Part shown: piece after piece, positions 35,803-44,806 of the stretch | Layout: every line of letters begins with the position of its first letter | Numbering within the stretch: the first letter of the stretch is position 1 | Notes under the pieces: model-generated | Database searches by the model: none | What the model saw: only the letters and a program-made list of their open reading frames with translations | Told to the model about the DNA's origin: nothing | DNA from: a virus | IMG/VR virus record: IMGVR_UViG_3300043775_002575 | Coordinates: 1-55,945 of that record | Direction: 5' to 3' (one strand) | Length of the DNA: 55,945 bases | Translations under genes and position numbers: made by a program

Positions 35803-38466
35803 ATGGCAGCAGAGAATATTGATGGTACTATCAATGGTACTGGCCTGTTCCCTGCAAAAATACCTGGTCTTTCAGATGCAGCCGATATTCAGGCAGCGCT
35901 AAGACTTTATCACTACGGATCATATACCTATGACGGTGCTAACACAAATGAAGCAACCTTGCTTGCAAACCCATCTGTTGCAGCACATCTACAAACTCTT
36001 AAAAATGCTGATGCAGCAGAAGTAACAAACAGAAATGCTGCAATTGCTGTAGAAACAACAAATAGAAATACTGCAATTACAACACACAATGCAGCAACAA
36101 CAAATGTTCACGGAATAGCAAATACAGCAAACCTTGCAACACAGCAATTTGTAGCAACTGCAGTTACAACTGCAATAAGCGGTGCTACTGGAGGATATCC
36201 TGCTCTTGCAGGAGATGCTATTGATTGGAACTCTGTTGACGCAAGATTTGATGTTGTTCCACAACTTGCAAATGTTGGAACAGTTATAACAAAAACAGAA
36301 AACTTTATCTTATCACCCGATGATGTTGGAAAGACTGCTATTTTGTATTCTTCTAACCCAATAGTTGTGACTCTTCCAGCAAACGCTTTAGTAGAAATTC
36401 CAGTGGGATATTCAATTGATATAATTCAAACAGGCACTGGTTCAGTAACTGTATCTGAAGGCAGTGACGCTGTTTCAATTAATAGCAAGGCTGGAATAAA
36501 ATCTCTAGATGGACAATATTCAAAAGGTACTCTGGTTAAAATAGACACCAATACATGGTTTTTTTTTGGAAACTTACTTAACGTAGTAGTTCCAACACCT
36601 GTTCCAACACCTGTAGCACCAGTTCCAGTTCCAACACCTGCAGTAGTTCCTGTTGCACCAACACCAATAGTTTCTCCAGTTGCCCCTGTTGTTCAGCCAA
36701 CTGCTCCAACACCAATAGTTTCTCCAGTTGTTCAACCTACAACTCCAGTTGCTCAAACACCTACTCTTGCAACCCCATCACTTTCTGTAAGTATGGGACC
36801 AGACGGATTTAATGGTGCAGTTTATGCAAATGTTACAGTAACAAATCATAGTAATGATAATACATACACATCAAATCTTGGAACACAAAACCCTGAGTTC
36901 CCAGAAGAATTTAATATTTCTGGATTAACTAGTGGTCAATCTTACACAGTTTATATAACTGCATCTCGTTCTGGATATACAAGTGCTCAAGGATCTATAA
37001 CCTTTACCGCAAATGCAGTGGCTCCAACACCTGTAGCAACTCCAACAAGTCCAGTTGCTCCTGTTCCTGCAGTTGCTCCTGTTACTCCAACTGCTCAACC
37101 TAACTACTATGTTTTCACATATTATGACGGAAAATGTAACTACATAGTGTATGATTTCCTTGATAATGAAATAGGAACATACTCAACAAATCTTTGTACA
37201 AATTCTGGAACAGATGCTTCTGGGGCAACTCTTCCAAGTTGTAGTAATTCAGGTTGTGTTTCTACTACACCAGTTGCTCCTGTACCAGCACCAACACCAG
37301 CACCAACTCCTACGGTAATTGTTGCACCAGGAACAGTTTATTTATCATATTGTGATCCTCAAGGTGGGCCACAAGTTGAATCATATGCAATTAATGCAGA
37401 CAACATTCTTTCTACAAATATTAATACTGCATGTGCAACATACTATGATGTCTTAAGTTACGCAGGAGCAACAAATATTCAGTGCTCTACTGCTTCATCG
37501 CCTGGAGCCCCATCATGTGGAACCGCCCCAGCACCGACACCAGTTGCTGCTCCAGTTGCTCCTGTAGCACCAGTTCCAGTACCAGTTGCGCCTACACCAG
37601 TTCCAGCAGTACAGACTTCTACAATTTATCACGCAGTATGCTTTAGTGATGGCGGTACAAGCAATGACTCAAGCACAGTTCCAAATATGCTTTATTCCGA
37701 TTGTACAACTTACCGAGCATTTGTACTAAGTATTGATCCAGGAGCATCTATAAATTGTTCTGCTTCAGGGCCAGTTTCTTTACCAGGATGTGTTGCACCT
37801 ACACCAGCACCAACACCTGTAGTACCTGTAGCGCCAGTTCCAGCACCAGTTGCTCCTGTAGCGCCAGTTCCAGCACCAACAGCACTAACATGTCCAAACA
37901 ATGACACCTATGGAGTTACAAGTGGAGGAGTCTACAGTGGTTCTTGCCCTGATGGTTCATGTCCAGGATGTAGCAATTACCAAGAGAAGTGGTACAAGTG
38001 CTCTGATGGAAGTTCAGGAACTAAGTTCTATGTAGGTCTTGGATGTAGCACACCTGTAGCACCTGCACCTGTTGCACCTGCACCTGTTGCACCTGCACCT
38101 GTTGCACCTAGCCCTGCTCCTACTGCAGCACTAGACTGTACAGCGTGTACTGGATATAGCGGACTTGCAGGAACAGAAGTACAAGACTGTTCTGATGGAT
38201 GCGGAACTAGAACATTGTGTAGAACGCCTCTAGGATGTGCCAACTACTACTTAAATGAATGTCCAGGTTGTGCTGCTCCTACACCAGTTGCTCCTACACC
38301 TGCTGCTGCGACACCTACAGCGTCTTCACCAACAGCATGCGTTGCAAACTGCGTATTTGATGGTTATACCTGTAATGGATGGGCAGCAACATATACTTAT
38401 ATTAACTATGGATGTGGAGGAGCAAGTGCTTGCCCTCCTTATACCGATAATTTTGGTTGTGCATAA
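35803..38466 (+). CDS. Large tail fibre with XP-rich linkers and Cys-rich modules
   Basis: 887 residues. N-terminal 1-120 are helical trimer-like (AEVTNRNAAIAVETTNRN), 130-262 resemble a fibre head (GGYPALAGDAIDW, IDIIQTGTGSVTVSEG). From residue 263 Pro-rich linkers (APVPVPTPAVVPVAP) alternate with one fibronectin-type domain (about 333-405) and several modules of about 40-60 residues with four to eight cysteines. The XP linkers lie near 263-332, 406-436, 488-508, 575-605, 663-695, 749-773 and 823-843. Alternating Ala/Thr/Val-Pro is the arrangement glycosylated in plant arabinogalactan proteins. Role: receptor binding. Confidence 0.8.
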   Translation: MAAENIDGTINGTGLFPAKIPGLSDAADIQAALRLYHYGSYTYDGANTNEATLLANPSVAAHLQTLKNADAAEVTNRNAAIAVETTNRNTAITTHNAATTNVHGIANTANLATQQFVATAVTTAISGATGGYPALAGDAIDWNSVDARFDVVPQLANVGTVITKTENFILSPDDVGKTAILYSSNPIVVTLPANALVEIPVGYSIDIIQTGTGSVTVSEGSDAVSINSKAGIKSLDGQYSKGTLVKIDTNTWFFFGNLLNVVVPTPVPTPVAPVPVPTPAVVPVAPTPIVSPVAPVVQPTAPTPIVSPVVQPTTPVAQTPTLATPSLSVSMGPDGFNGAVYANVTVTNHSNDNTYTSNLGTQNPEFPEEFNISGLTSGQSYTVYITASRSGYTSAQGSITFTANAVAPTPVATPTSPVAPVPAVAPVTPTAQPNYYVFTYYDGKCNYIVYDFLDNEIGTYSTNLCTNSGTDASGATLPSCSNSGCVSTTPVAPVPAPTPAPTPTVIVAPGTVYLSYCDPQGGPQVESYAINADNILSTNINTACATYYDVLSYAGATNIQCSTASSPGAPSCGTAPAPTPVAAPVAPVAPVPVPVAPTPVPAVQTSTIYHAVCFSDGGTSNDSSTVPNMLYSDCTTYRAFVLSIDPGASINCSASGPVSLPGCVAPTPAPTPVVPVAPVPAPVAPVAPVPAPTALTCPNNDTYGVTSGGVYSGSCPDGSCPGCSNYQEKWYKCSDGSSGTKFYVGLGCSTPVAPAPVAPAPVAPAPVAPSPAPTAALDCTACTGYSGLAGTEVQDCSDGCGTRTLCRTPLGCANYYLNECPGCAAPTPVAPTPAAATPTASSPTACVANCVFDGYTCNGWAATYTYINYGCGGASACPPYTDNFGCA

Positions 38467-38503
38467 AAATGCAATATGATATACTATATTAAAAGGAGAA
38501 AAA

Positions 38504-38881
38504 ATGCAATTTAAATTAAATGCTGAAGACGAAGTCATTGATTTTATTTATATAGAGACAGACACTGAGACAGGTTTGCCAGTAAGAGATACAGATGTTT
38601 TGGTATTTAATTCACTATCTTCTAGTCCATCTGTTGTAGAAATAACTGATTTAGAATATAATCCAGAGCAGGGCTCTATTTGGAACGGTAAAGATTTTAT
38701 AGATCCAGAAAATAGAGAACCAAGACCTCTTGCTAAAAAAGATGATGGTTTTAGAAAGTTTGCATTTATTGTAGACAACGAATATAAGTTTTTCTATGGT
38801 GTTGCAGATACACCAGAAAACGGAATGAAGATTGCAATTCTTTCTAGCAATCCACAAGTTACAATTGGAGAGGAAATATAA
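38504..38881 (+). CDS. Structural-region hypothetical protein
   Basis: 125 residues, acidic, beta-rich, with IWNGKDFIDPENREPRP in the middle, resembling tail-fibre-associated chaperone or assembly proteins. AAAAGGAG precedes the ATG, and TATACT lies upstream, so this gene has a leader. Overlaps the next gene by one base. Confidence 0.58.
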   Translation: MQFKLNAEDEVIDFIYIETDTETGLPVRDTDVLVFNSLSSSPSVVEITDLEYNPEQGSIWNGKDFIDPENREPRPLAKKDDGFRKFAFIVDNEYKFFYGVADTPENGMKIAILSSNPQVTIGEEI

Positions 38882-39120
38882 TGGAAGAGAATCTATCGCC
38901 ACTGCAAAAATACAAGCAGATGCTTGGAGATACAAGACCTTGGGATGTTGTAAATCCAAATACTGAGTGGGCAGATGAAGAAGTAGCAAAAGAAAGATTT
39001 TCCATCTGTAAAGGATGTCCAGAATTAATTAAACTAACTAGTCAATGTAAAAAGTGTGGCTGCCTTATGAAAGTAAAAACAAAATTAGAAAAAGCGGTTT
39101 GCCCACTAGGAAAGTGGTAA
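38881..39120 (+). CDS. DUF6171-like zinc-ribbon protein
   Basis: 79 residues. The C-terminal half ICKGCPELIKLTSQCKKCGC, then KTKLEKAVCPLGKW, with C43, C46, C56, C59, C61 and C74, matches a family found beside phage tail genes. Likely binds one or two zincs. Function unknown. Confidence 0.78.
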   Translation: MEENLSPLQKYKQMLGDTRPWDVVNPNTEWADEEVAKERFSICKGCPELIKLTSQCKKCGCLMKVKTKLEKAVCPLGKW

Positions 39121-39121
39121 A

Positions 39122-39712
39122 ATGAAACCAGCATACCTGTTAAAGACAGTTTTTCCACCAGAAGAGCATTTGGCTTTACAAAATCTTGCAATGAATCTTT
39201 GGTCAACAGACAAAAGCACGTATGATAGAGGTTTTGGAAGACATCAATGGACAATTTGGGATAATACTCACGGTCCTGCAATTGAGCCATTAAGAAGATT
39301 TCACGAAATGCTTTTACCATTAGCAAGAGAAGAGTTTGAATCAGAAACTCTTGTGCCATCTTGGTGCCTATTAAGTATTTATGAGGGAAAAGAAGCAAAA
39401 TTATGGAAGCATGTAGATGATAACGCTTGCACATACCATATAAACTATACAATTTTTCATAAAACACCTTGGGACTTTTATGTAGAAGGTGAAAAATTTC
39501 AGGCAGAAGAAAATGATGCAGTTATTTCTTATGGTAATGATCAGTTACATTGGAGGGAAGAATTTCCAGATCCAGAACACAATCTAGTTGCTAATGCATT
39601 CTTTTTTTATACAGAGCCAGATCATTGGTTCTTTAAGCATGGTCCACAATATCTATATACTGATATTCGTAAACCAGTTGAAGGCAAAGAAACAATAAAA
39701 GAAACTATGTAA
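39122..39712 (+). CDS. 2OG-Fe(II) oxygenase-like protein
   Basis: 196 residues. EAKLWKHVDDNACTYHINYTIF carries H97-x-D99, and QLHWREEF carries H143, matching Fe ligands; the 2OG Arg is not certain. Sequence is diverged from the P4H-like copies elsewhere. It stands at the head of the sugar cluster, next to an O-fucosyltransferase-like protein. It may hydroxylate fibre protein residues before glycosylation. Confidence 0.68.
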   Translation: MKPAYLLKTVFPPEEHLALQNLAMNLWSTDKSTYDRGFGRHQWTIWDNTHGPAIEPLRRFHEMLLPLAREEFESETLVPSWCLLSIYEGKEAKLWKHVDDNACTYHINYTIFHKTPWDFYVEGEKFQAEENDAVISYGNDQLHWREEFPDPEHNLVANAFFFYTEPDHWFFKHGPQYLYTDIRKPVEGKETIKETM

Positions 39713-40744
39713 ATGAATAAATTATTCTTTCAGTTATATAATCCTACAGGTTTAATAAATCAGGTAATGAGCCTTGAGTTGGCAGCAGGGTTATCTCATG
39801 AACTAAATGTTCCAGTCATTATGCACTATGGAAGATATACAGCAGACCCAAAACTTTATTTTACTGATACAATTCCAATTTTTAGTCCAAGCAGGTTTTA
39901 TAATGAACAAAGAAAAGGTTTTACAAACGATAACCAATTTCCTCACTTGCTAGACCTTATGGATTTTGATCAAAACATAATTATAATTGATGAAAAAATA
40001 GATCACTTTGAACAAGAAGAACTAGTTATTGATGATATTATGAATAATTTTTATTATAGTAATCAACCAGAAATAACTGGAGATGAGTTTCTTTTTGCAG
40101 AAGGAAGAAAAAGACTTCCACTAGATAAAACACTTCATTTAAAATTGACTCTCGGCTGGTACTCAAGATTTTTTTATAAAAGAAGTGATAGCCTAAACAA
40201 AGCAATATCTTCAGTCAGATTTAAAAAAGAGTATGTAGATTTAGCAAACAAAATATATCACTCTATCGGAGAATTTCAAGGAATGCACTTAAGATTATCG
40301 GATCACATAAAGATGTTTGAAACAAAACAAGAAATGTTTGAGTCATGGCTAGATAAATTTGCACAGAATAATCTTCCTGTAGTTTTATCAACTTGTGAGC
40401 CAGGACATAAAATGGTACAAGATAATAAGCATAGGTTTATACTGTTAGATGAATATATTGTGCATAATTTTAGAGATGAATTTATGGCTTTGCCATTTCA
40501 GGATGAAGTAGTTTTTGGACTTATATGTAACTTGGTAATGCATAATGCTACAAACTTTGTTGGAACATCTGGAAGCACATATACTGCCTATATTCATAGA
40601 AATAGAAATCAAAAAGGAATTGAGACTTGGGACTTTTTTGACAACCCACCAAAGACAACATCAACTCGTTACTCTTGGAATGGATCTTCTTTAGAGAATG
40701 GCAGAAAAATGTGGTGGAGAGAATGGCCAGAATCAAAATGTTAA
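39713..40744 (+). CDS. O-fucosyltransferase-like glycosyltransferase
   Basis: 343 residues. The N-terminal NPTGLINQVMSLELAAGL, central GMHLRLSD and C-terminal FVGTSGSTYTAYIHRNR correspond to the G-x-x-N-Q, G-x-H-x-R and T-x-x-S-T motifs of GDP-fucose protein O-fucosyltransferase-like enzymes. It would transfer a sugar from a GDP donor to a protein or glycan. A GDP-sugar epimerase two genes downstream could supply the donor. Confidence 0.73.
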   Translation: MNKLFFQLYNPTGLINQVMSLELAAGLSHELNVPVIMHYGRYTADPKLYFTDTIPIFSPSRFYNEQRKGFTNDNQFPHLLDLMDFDQNIIIIDEKIDHFEQEELVIDDIMNNFYYSNQPEITGDEFLFAEGRKRLPLDKTLHLKLTLGWYSRFFYKRSDSLNKAISSVRFKKEYVDLANKIYHSIGEFQGMHLRLSDHIKMFETKQEMFESWLDKFAQNNLPVVLSTCEPGHKMVQDNKHRFILLDEYIVHNFRDEFMALPFQDEVVFGLICNLVMHNATNFVGTSGSTYTAYIHRNRNQKGIETWDFFDNPPKTTSTRYSWNGSSLENGRKMWWREWPESKC

Positions 40745-40815
40745 AAAGAATTTTTTATAAGTTTAAAATGTGGCGTAAGTATAAAAAAATAAAAAAGGGT
40801 AAGTTTATTTACTAA
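40738..40815 (+). CDS. Basic microprotein
   Basis: 25 residues, almost all Lys, Arg, Phe and Tyr (MLKRIFYKFKMWRKYKKIKK). Overlaps its neighbours by 7 and 1 bases. Could be a membrane-active peptide or a chance frame. Confidence 0.35.
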   Translation: MLKRIFYKFKMWRKYKKIKKGKFIY

Positions 40816-41753
40816 TGCTTTTTGATATGTTTAATCCTAGAGTTATTCCTCATATGGGTATTGATAAAACACAACCAAAAAAGGATTATTCTCATACTAC
40901 TGAAATATTGGCAGGGCATTCAGAAGTACCAAGACCAGAATACAATTATAAATGGAATAGCGATAACCTAAGATCCATAGAGTTTGCGACAAAGCCACCA
41001 ATAGTAGCCCTAGGTTGCTCTATAACGCTTGGCCAAGGACTTCCAGAACATCTTAGGTGGACCGACCTTCTATCTAATCGTATTGGGGTCCCTATAGGAA
41101 ATATATCTTATTCTGGAGCATCTGCAAACAAGTTGGTTTCTAGTTTTTTAGGAATGATTCATCAATATCAATATAAGCCAGAGATTGTTATTGCTCATTT
41201 TGCAAACTTTGAAAGATTTTATTTTGTTAGCCCAGACGGGGAAAGAATGCAGGAGTGGTTTATTAATCATAGTGCAAAAAAAACAAAAGCATCAGCACCT
41301 TGGAACTATGAAGAGATTTTGCCATATGAGTGGGTTTATTATCAAAATCTAGATCATATTAAAATGCTAGAAGCATTCTGTGAGGCAAGCGGAATTAAAC
41401 TGTACTGGTCTTCTTGGTCACACGGAATGACAGATGAACAAGAACAATTCTTAAAAGACAACTTTAGGCATTATGTTTCAGACACAACAAAGAAAGAGTT
41501 TCCAGCAGACTTTGAACTTGGTTTTGTTGCAAACAGTGTGCCTGAACTTACCAAGCATTTTGAGATGATAAATTGGCAAGGGTGCCATCATGGATGGAAA
41601 GACATGTACCCAGAAATATTTGACTATGGCTATGACTACCACAAAATTGCATATGACTATGGAAGACTAAAGGGGCCTGGAGCGCACTGGCCACACCCTG
41701 GGCTACATAAGCAGTTGCATATTTCTGAGTTTTGGGAAAAACTAATATCCTAA
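40815..41753 (+). CDS. SGNH/GDSL-family hydrolase (second copy)
   Basis: 312 residues. Block I GCSITLGQGLPEHLRWTDLL and catalytic-type HWPHPGLH at the C-terminus match the copy at 8378-9403, so the two are paralogues. It lies between the O-fucosyltransferase-like gene and the GDP-mannose epimerase, so it probably removes or adds acyl groups on a sugar. Confidence 0.78.
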   Translation: MLFDMFNPRVIPHMGIDKTQPKKDYSHTTEILAGHSEVPRPEYNYKWNSDNLRSIEFATKPPIVALGCSITLGQGLPEHLRWTDLLSNRIGVPIGNISYSGASANKLVSSFLGMIHQYQYKPEIVIAHFANFERFYFVSPDGERMQEWFINHSAKKTKASAPWNYEEILPYEWVYYQNLDHIKMLEAFCEASGIKLYWSSWSHGMTDEQEQFLKDNFRHYVSDTTKKEFPADFELGFVANSVPELTKHFEMINWQGCHHGWKDMYPEIFDYGYDYHKIAYDYGRLKGPGAHWPHPGLHKQLHISEFWEKLIS

Positions 41754-41803
41754 ATATTTTAAAATAGGGATATATACTTTAAGTGAGAGAATTGTGAGAT
41801 AGT

Positions 41804-42835
41804 ATGAAAACAGCATTAGTCCTTGGAGCAGGTGGCTTTATCGGTAGCCACATGGTTAATAGACTTAAGTCAGAAGGATACTGGGTTAGAGGTGTTGATC
41901 TAAAGCATCCTGATTTTTCTAACACACAGGCAGACGAGTTCATTGAAAGAGATCTGTCCGTTTATGAAAATGTTGAAAAGGCAATTCAGTTTAAAGGATA
42001 TCAAGGAAACTTTTACAGCGAAATTCCATATAAGTTAATTACTAGTTTTGATGAGATTTATCAATTTGCTGCAGATATGGGTGGCGCTGGATATATATTT
42101 ACTGGAGAACACGATTCCCAGATTATGGAAAACTCTGCACTTATAAACCTTAACTTGCTTAGGGCACAATCAAGACTAAACGCAAAATATGATATTAATA
42201 AAACCAAAATATTTTATTCAAGTTCTGCCTGTATGTATCCTGACTATAAGCAGTTGGATGTTAATAATCCTGGATTAAAAGAGTCTGACGCATACCCTGC
42301 CGATCCTGACAGCGAGTATGGCTGGGAAAAATTGTTTAGTGAAAGAATGTTCTTAGCCTTTAATAAAAACAACAGAATTCCCGTAGCGATTGCCAGATAT
42401 CACAACATCTATGGACCAGAAGGAACTTGGGATGGTGGAAAAGAAAAGGCTCCTGCAGCAATGTGTCGAAAAGTTATACAGTCAGATGGCTTTATAGAAA
42501 TTTGGGGGGATGGAGAACAAACCCGTTCATTCCTATATATAGATGAATGCATAGAAGCAACAAGAAGACTTATGAAATCAGACTTTACTGGTCCTGTTAA
42601 TATTGGATCTGAAGAAATGGTTACTATCAACCAGTTGGTAGATATTGCTTGCAGTATTGAGGGCAAGGTTTTGAGCAAGATGCATATCCCTGGACCTTTG
42701 GGAGTTAGAGGAAGAAATTCTAATAATGACTTGGTAAGAGAAAAACTAGGCTGGGATTACTCAATGTCTCTTAAAGACGGAATTGAAAAAACCTACAACT
42801 GGATACTTCAGGAAACAAAAAAGAACCCCTCCTAA
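41804..42835 (+). CDS. gme: GDP-mannose 3,5-epimerase
   Basis: 343 residues, usual family length. LGAGGFIGSHM (NAD site), AADMGGAGYI, SSACMYPDYKQL, the Y-x-x-x-K catalytic YGWEK, ARYHNIYGPEGTWDGGKEKAPAA and GVRGRNSNNDLVREKLGW all match the plant GDP-mannose 3,5-epimerase closely. It converts GDP-D-mannose to GDP-L-galactose (and gulose). Plausible role: donor supply for the GT downstream of the fibres. ATG 41804 follows a TATACT region. Confidence 0.93.
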   Translation: MKTALVLGAGGFIGSHMVNRLKSEGYWVRGVDLKHPDFSNTQADEFIERDLSVYENVEKAIQFKGYQGNFYSEIPYKLITSFDEIYQFAADMGGAGYIFTGEHDSQIMENSALINLNLLRAQSRLNAKYDINKTKIFYSSSACMYPDYKQLDVNNPGLKESDAYPADPDSEYGWEKLFSERMFLAFNKNNRIPVAIARYHNIYGPEGTWDGGKEKAPAAMCRKVIQSDGFIEIWGDGEQTRSFLYIDECIEATRRLMKSDFTGPVNIGSEEMVTINQLVDIACSIEGKVLSKMHIPGPLGVRGRNSNNDLVREKLGWDYSMSLKDGIEKTYNWILQETKKNPS

Positions 42836-42842
42836 GAGGGGT
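42825..42842. terminator. Terminator overlapping the epimerase end
   Basis: ACCCCTC-CTAA-GAGGGGT; the stem includes the epimerase stop. On the minus strand it is followed by TTCTTTTTT and ends the lysozyme-like gene. Confidence 0.75.
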
Positions 42843-42856
42843 CCTAATTTGAGATA

Positions 42857-43420
42857 TTACTTAGGAAATTTAGCCATCCAGTATTTGGTTCTTGGAGTGA
42901 TGCCCTTCCATGAGGACCAATCATCTCCACCATTTGTCATATAGTATGCAATCTCTGCATTCTTGACGGGATTGAATAGTTCAGCATTTGACTCAAGATC
43001 AAACTTAGTTCTACGGTCAGGACCAAGGTTGTCTATCATGTTAATTTGGAACATACCATAAGATGAGTCACCAGTCTTGTGGTTTCCGTTAAATGCTAAT
43101 GGTCGCCCATTAGATTCTTTCTTTGCTACCGCCCAGGCAACAACAAGGTCTTTGCCCTTGAAGCCAACCAGAGACAACAGTTCCTTTAGTTCCAAATCAG
43201 TCAGAGAAACCTTATTCTCAAAACTCTCTAACTTTTTAGCCTTAGAAACCAAAAAAACCTCTTTCGAGGCGGGTTCTACTGTCTGAGCCTGTTCTATGCT
43301 CAAGTTGTTTTTAGTATCAAGACCTGAATCAGCATTGGCTCCGTTCGACAAAACAGTTACTAATGCTACGATACTGAGTGTGCTAATGATCTCTTTGTTT
43401 CTTTCGATAAATTTAATCAT
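42857..43420 (-). CDS. Secreted lytic transglycosylase/lysozyme-like protein
   Basis: 187 residues starting MIKFIERNKEIISTLSIVAL; ATG 43420 is chosen because AAGGAGG precedes it. N-terminal signal or anchor (residues 10-30), spacer, then a lysozyme-like domain: AWAVAKKESNGRPLAFNG (catalytic Glu), TGDSSYGMFQINM and NAEIAYYMTNGGDDWSSWKG. It should cleave peptidoglycan glycan strands. Own promoter 43468-43497 and terminator: a single-gene unit. Confidence 0.85.
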   Translation of the reverse strand: MIKFIERNKEIISTLSIVALVTVLSNGANADSGLDTKNNLSIEQAQTVEPASKEVFLVSKAKKLESFENKVSLTDLELKELLSLVGFKGKDLVVAWAVAKKESNGRPLAFNGNHKTGDSSYGMFQINMIDNLGPDRRTKFDLESNAELFNPVKNAEIAYYMTNGGDDWSSWKGITPRTKYWMAKFPK

Positions 43421-43467
43421 AGTTTCCTCCTTAGAAAACAATAACACCTTGGTAGGTGTTACTACCT

Positions 43468-43497
43468 AGTATAACACAAAATTTTACCAAAAGTCAA
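43468..43497 (-). promoter_or_regulatory. Promoter of the lysozyme-like gene
   Basis: Reverse strand TTGACT (43492-43497), 18 bases, TATACT (43468-43473). The leader has a hairpin AACACCT-ACCA-AGGTGTT (43443-43460) and a strong AAGGAGG. Confidence 0.7.
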
Positions 43498-43507
43498 CTT
43501 CAGAGGG

Positions 43508-43516
43508 TGGTATAAT
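43508..43516 (+). promoter_or_regulatory. Extended -10 promoter, leaderless type
   Basis: TGG-TATAAT, 7 bases before ATG 43524; typical of the structural genes in this window. Confidence 0.72.
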
Positions 43517-43523
43517 AAAGATT

Positions 43524-44114
43524 ATGGCTACAGGACAATCACTTAACTATCCTAATATGAAGTACCCGCTTGCTTCAGATCCCGTTAATGTACACGGGGA
43601 TATTAAAACATTGGTTGATGCTTTAAATGATATTCTTCCACCTTTGGGAATGACAGGTGTTACATCACTTGTAAGAAATGCAAGTTCTACTGTTCCTATT
43701 TTAGCAGGAACCCCAGTTTTTATTTCAGGAAGCATTTCTTATCAAGGAAAGCCAGTCCCAACTGTATTAAGATATAATCCAGCAAGCCCTACTCATAATC
43801 CAGATGTTCCAATACTAGGTTTAATGCAGTCAGATACATTACCTTCTTCTGGTCTCGTAACATCTCCTACTGATGGAAATGGAATTGTAGTCGTATCTGG
43901 AATTATACAAATGAACACAAGCCAACTAGGTGTTGCTGGAACAAAAATTTATGTAAATGATGTCGGAGCCCTTGTTTCAGTTCGTCCATCTTCAGGCCCA
44001 GCAAGATATATTGGAGTAGTTGGAGTTTCTGGGTTAAAGGCAAACGGTGGAATGATAATTGTTCAAACAAAAGGCAACGGAACATGGGGGGCACTCAAAG
44101 ACGGACTGTCTTAA
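43524..44114 (+). CDS. Fibre/collar-type structural protein
   Basis: 196 residues. N-terminal DPVNVHGDIKTLVDALNDILPPLGMTGV and beta-rich Gly/Val parts with GVVGVSGLKANGGM are typical of phage tail spikes. Leaderless. No recognised catalytic motif. Confidence 0.62.
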   Translation: MATGQSLNYPNMKYPLASDPVNVHGDIKTLVDALNDILPPLGMTGVTSLVRNASSTVPILAGTPVFISGSISYQGKPVPTVLRYNPASPTHNPDVPILGLMQSDTLPSSGLVTSPTDGNGIVVVSGIIQMNTSQLGVAGTKIYVNDVGALVSVRPSSGPARYIGVVGVSGLKANGGMIIVQTKGNGTWGALKDGLS

Positions 44115-44132
44115 GAGTGGTATAATTTAACA

Positions 44133-44549
44133 ATGGCAACTTTAAGAGGATCTCAATCACTGTACAACATTGGCAACCCGCCACCTACAGTTATTTGGAC
44201 TGTCGTGCGTGGAGATACTTCTGGATTTAAAGTTTATGTAACTGATGATGCAAAAGAGCCTTTGATTTTAAAGGGTGCTGGATCTGAATGGGATATTGCT
44301 ATGAAGATTAAAAGACCAACTCTTGCAAAAGACAAAGGAATTATTACAGACAATGCAACATTAGTTTTAAATTTATATCCAGTTGCAGACGAAGATGACC
44401 TAGTTGGAGAGTTTACGGTTTGGCTTACAGCAGCACAGTCAGCACAACTTCAAACAGGAGACATCTTTGACATTCAAGTGTCAGACCCTACAAGAGTTTG
44501 GACGGTTGCCCAGGGTAGCCTAAAGATTCTTGAAGATGTAACAGATTAA
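44133..44549 (+). CDS. BppU-like connector protein (paralogue)
   Basis: 138 residues: VIWTVVRGDTSGFKVYVTDDAKEPL, the same W-x-V-V-R-G-D-T motif as 33178-33558. Leaderless (TATAAT 44121-44126). Overlaps the next gene by one base. Confidence 0.68.
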   Translation: MATLRGSQSLYNIGNPPPTVIWTVVRGDTSGFKVYVTDDAKEPLILKGAGSEWDIAMKIKRPTLAKDKGIITDNATLVLNLYPVADEDDLVGEFTVWLTAAQSAQLQTGDIFDIQVSDPTRVWTVAQGSLKILEDVTD

Positions 44550-44773
44550 TGGCAACAGCACTAATACTTGATGAACTTAATGGAAAAACAAAACTAATTT
44601 TTCCTATTGACTACCCATTAATTCAGGTAGAAGATTTTACAAAAAACACACTGATCACAGAAGTTCTTCCTTTTAGAGTTAAGTTTTCAGCAATTCAGAT
44701 ACAGGCTATTGGTTTGGGTAACACTCCAGCAATTCCACTTCAAGTTATTGGCTATAGCAACTACATTCTCTAA
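44549..44773 (+). CDS. Small structural-region protein
   Basis: 74 residues, hydrophobic and beta-rich (LNGKTKLIFPIDYPLIQVED). Two-gene unit with the connector upstream. Function unknown. Confidence 0.55.
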   Translation: MATALILDELNGKTKLIFPIDYPLIQVEDFTKNTLITEVLPFRVKFSAIQIQAIGLGNTPAIPLQVIGYSNYIL

Positions 44774-44806
44774 TAGTCTTATTAAAAGGGATGATATAAT
44801 CTCTAC

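Noticed and set aside
36574-38255. Minus-strand frames rich in Trp, Asn and Cys opposite the XP-rich fibre
   Set aside because: Low-complexity complement of Pro-rich repeats; no promoter or start support.
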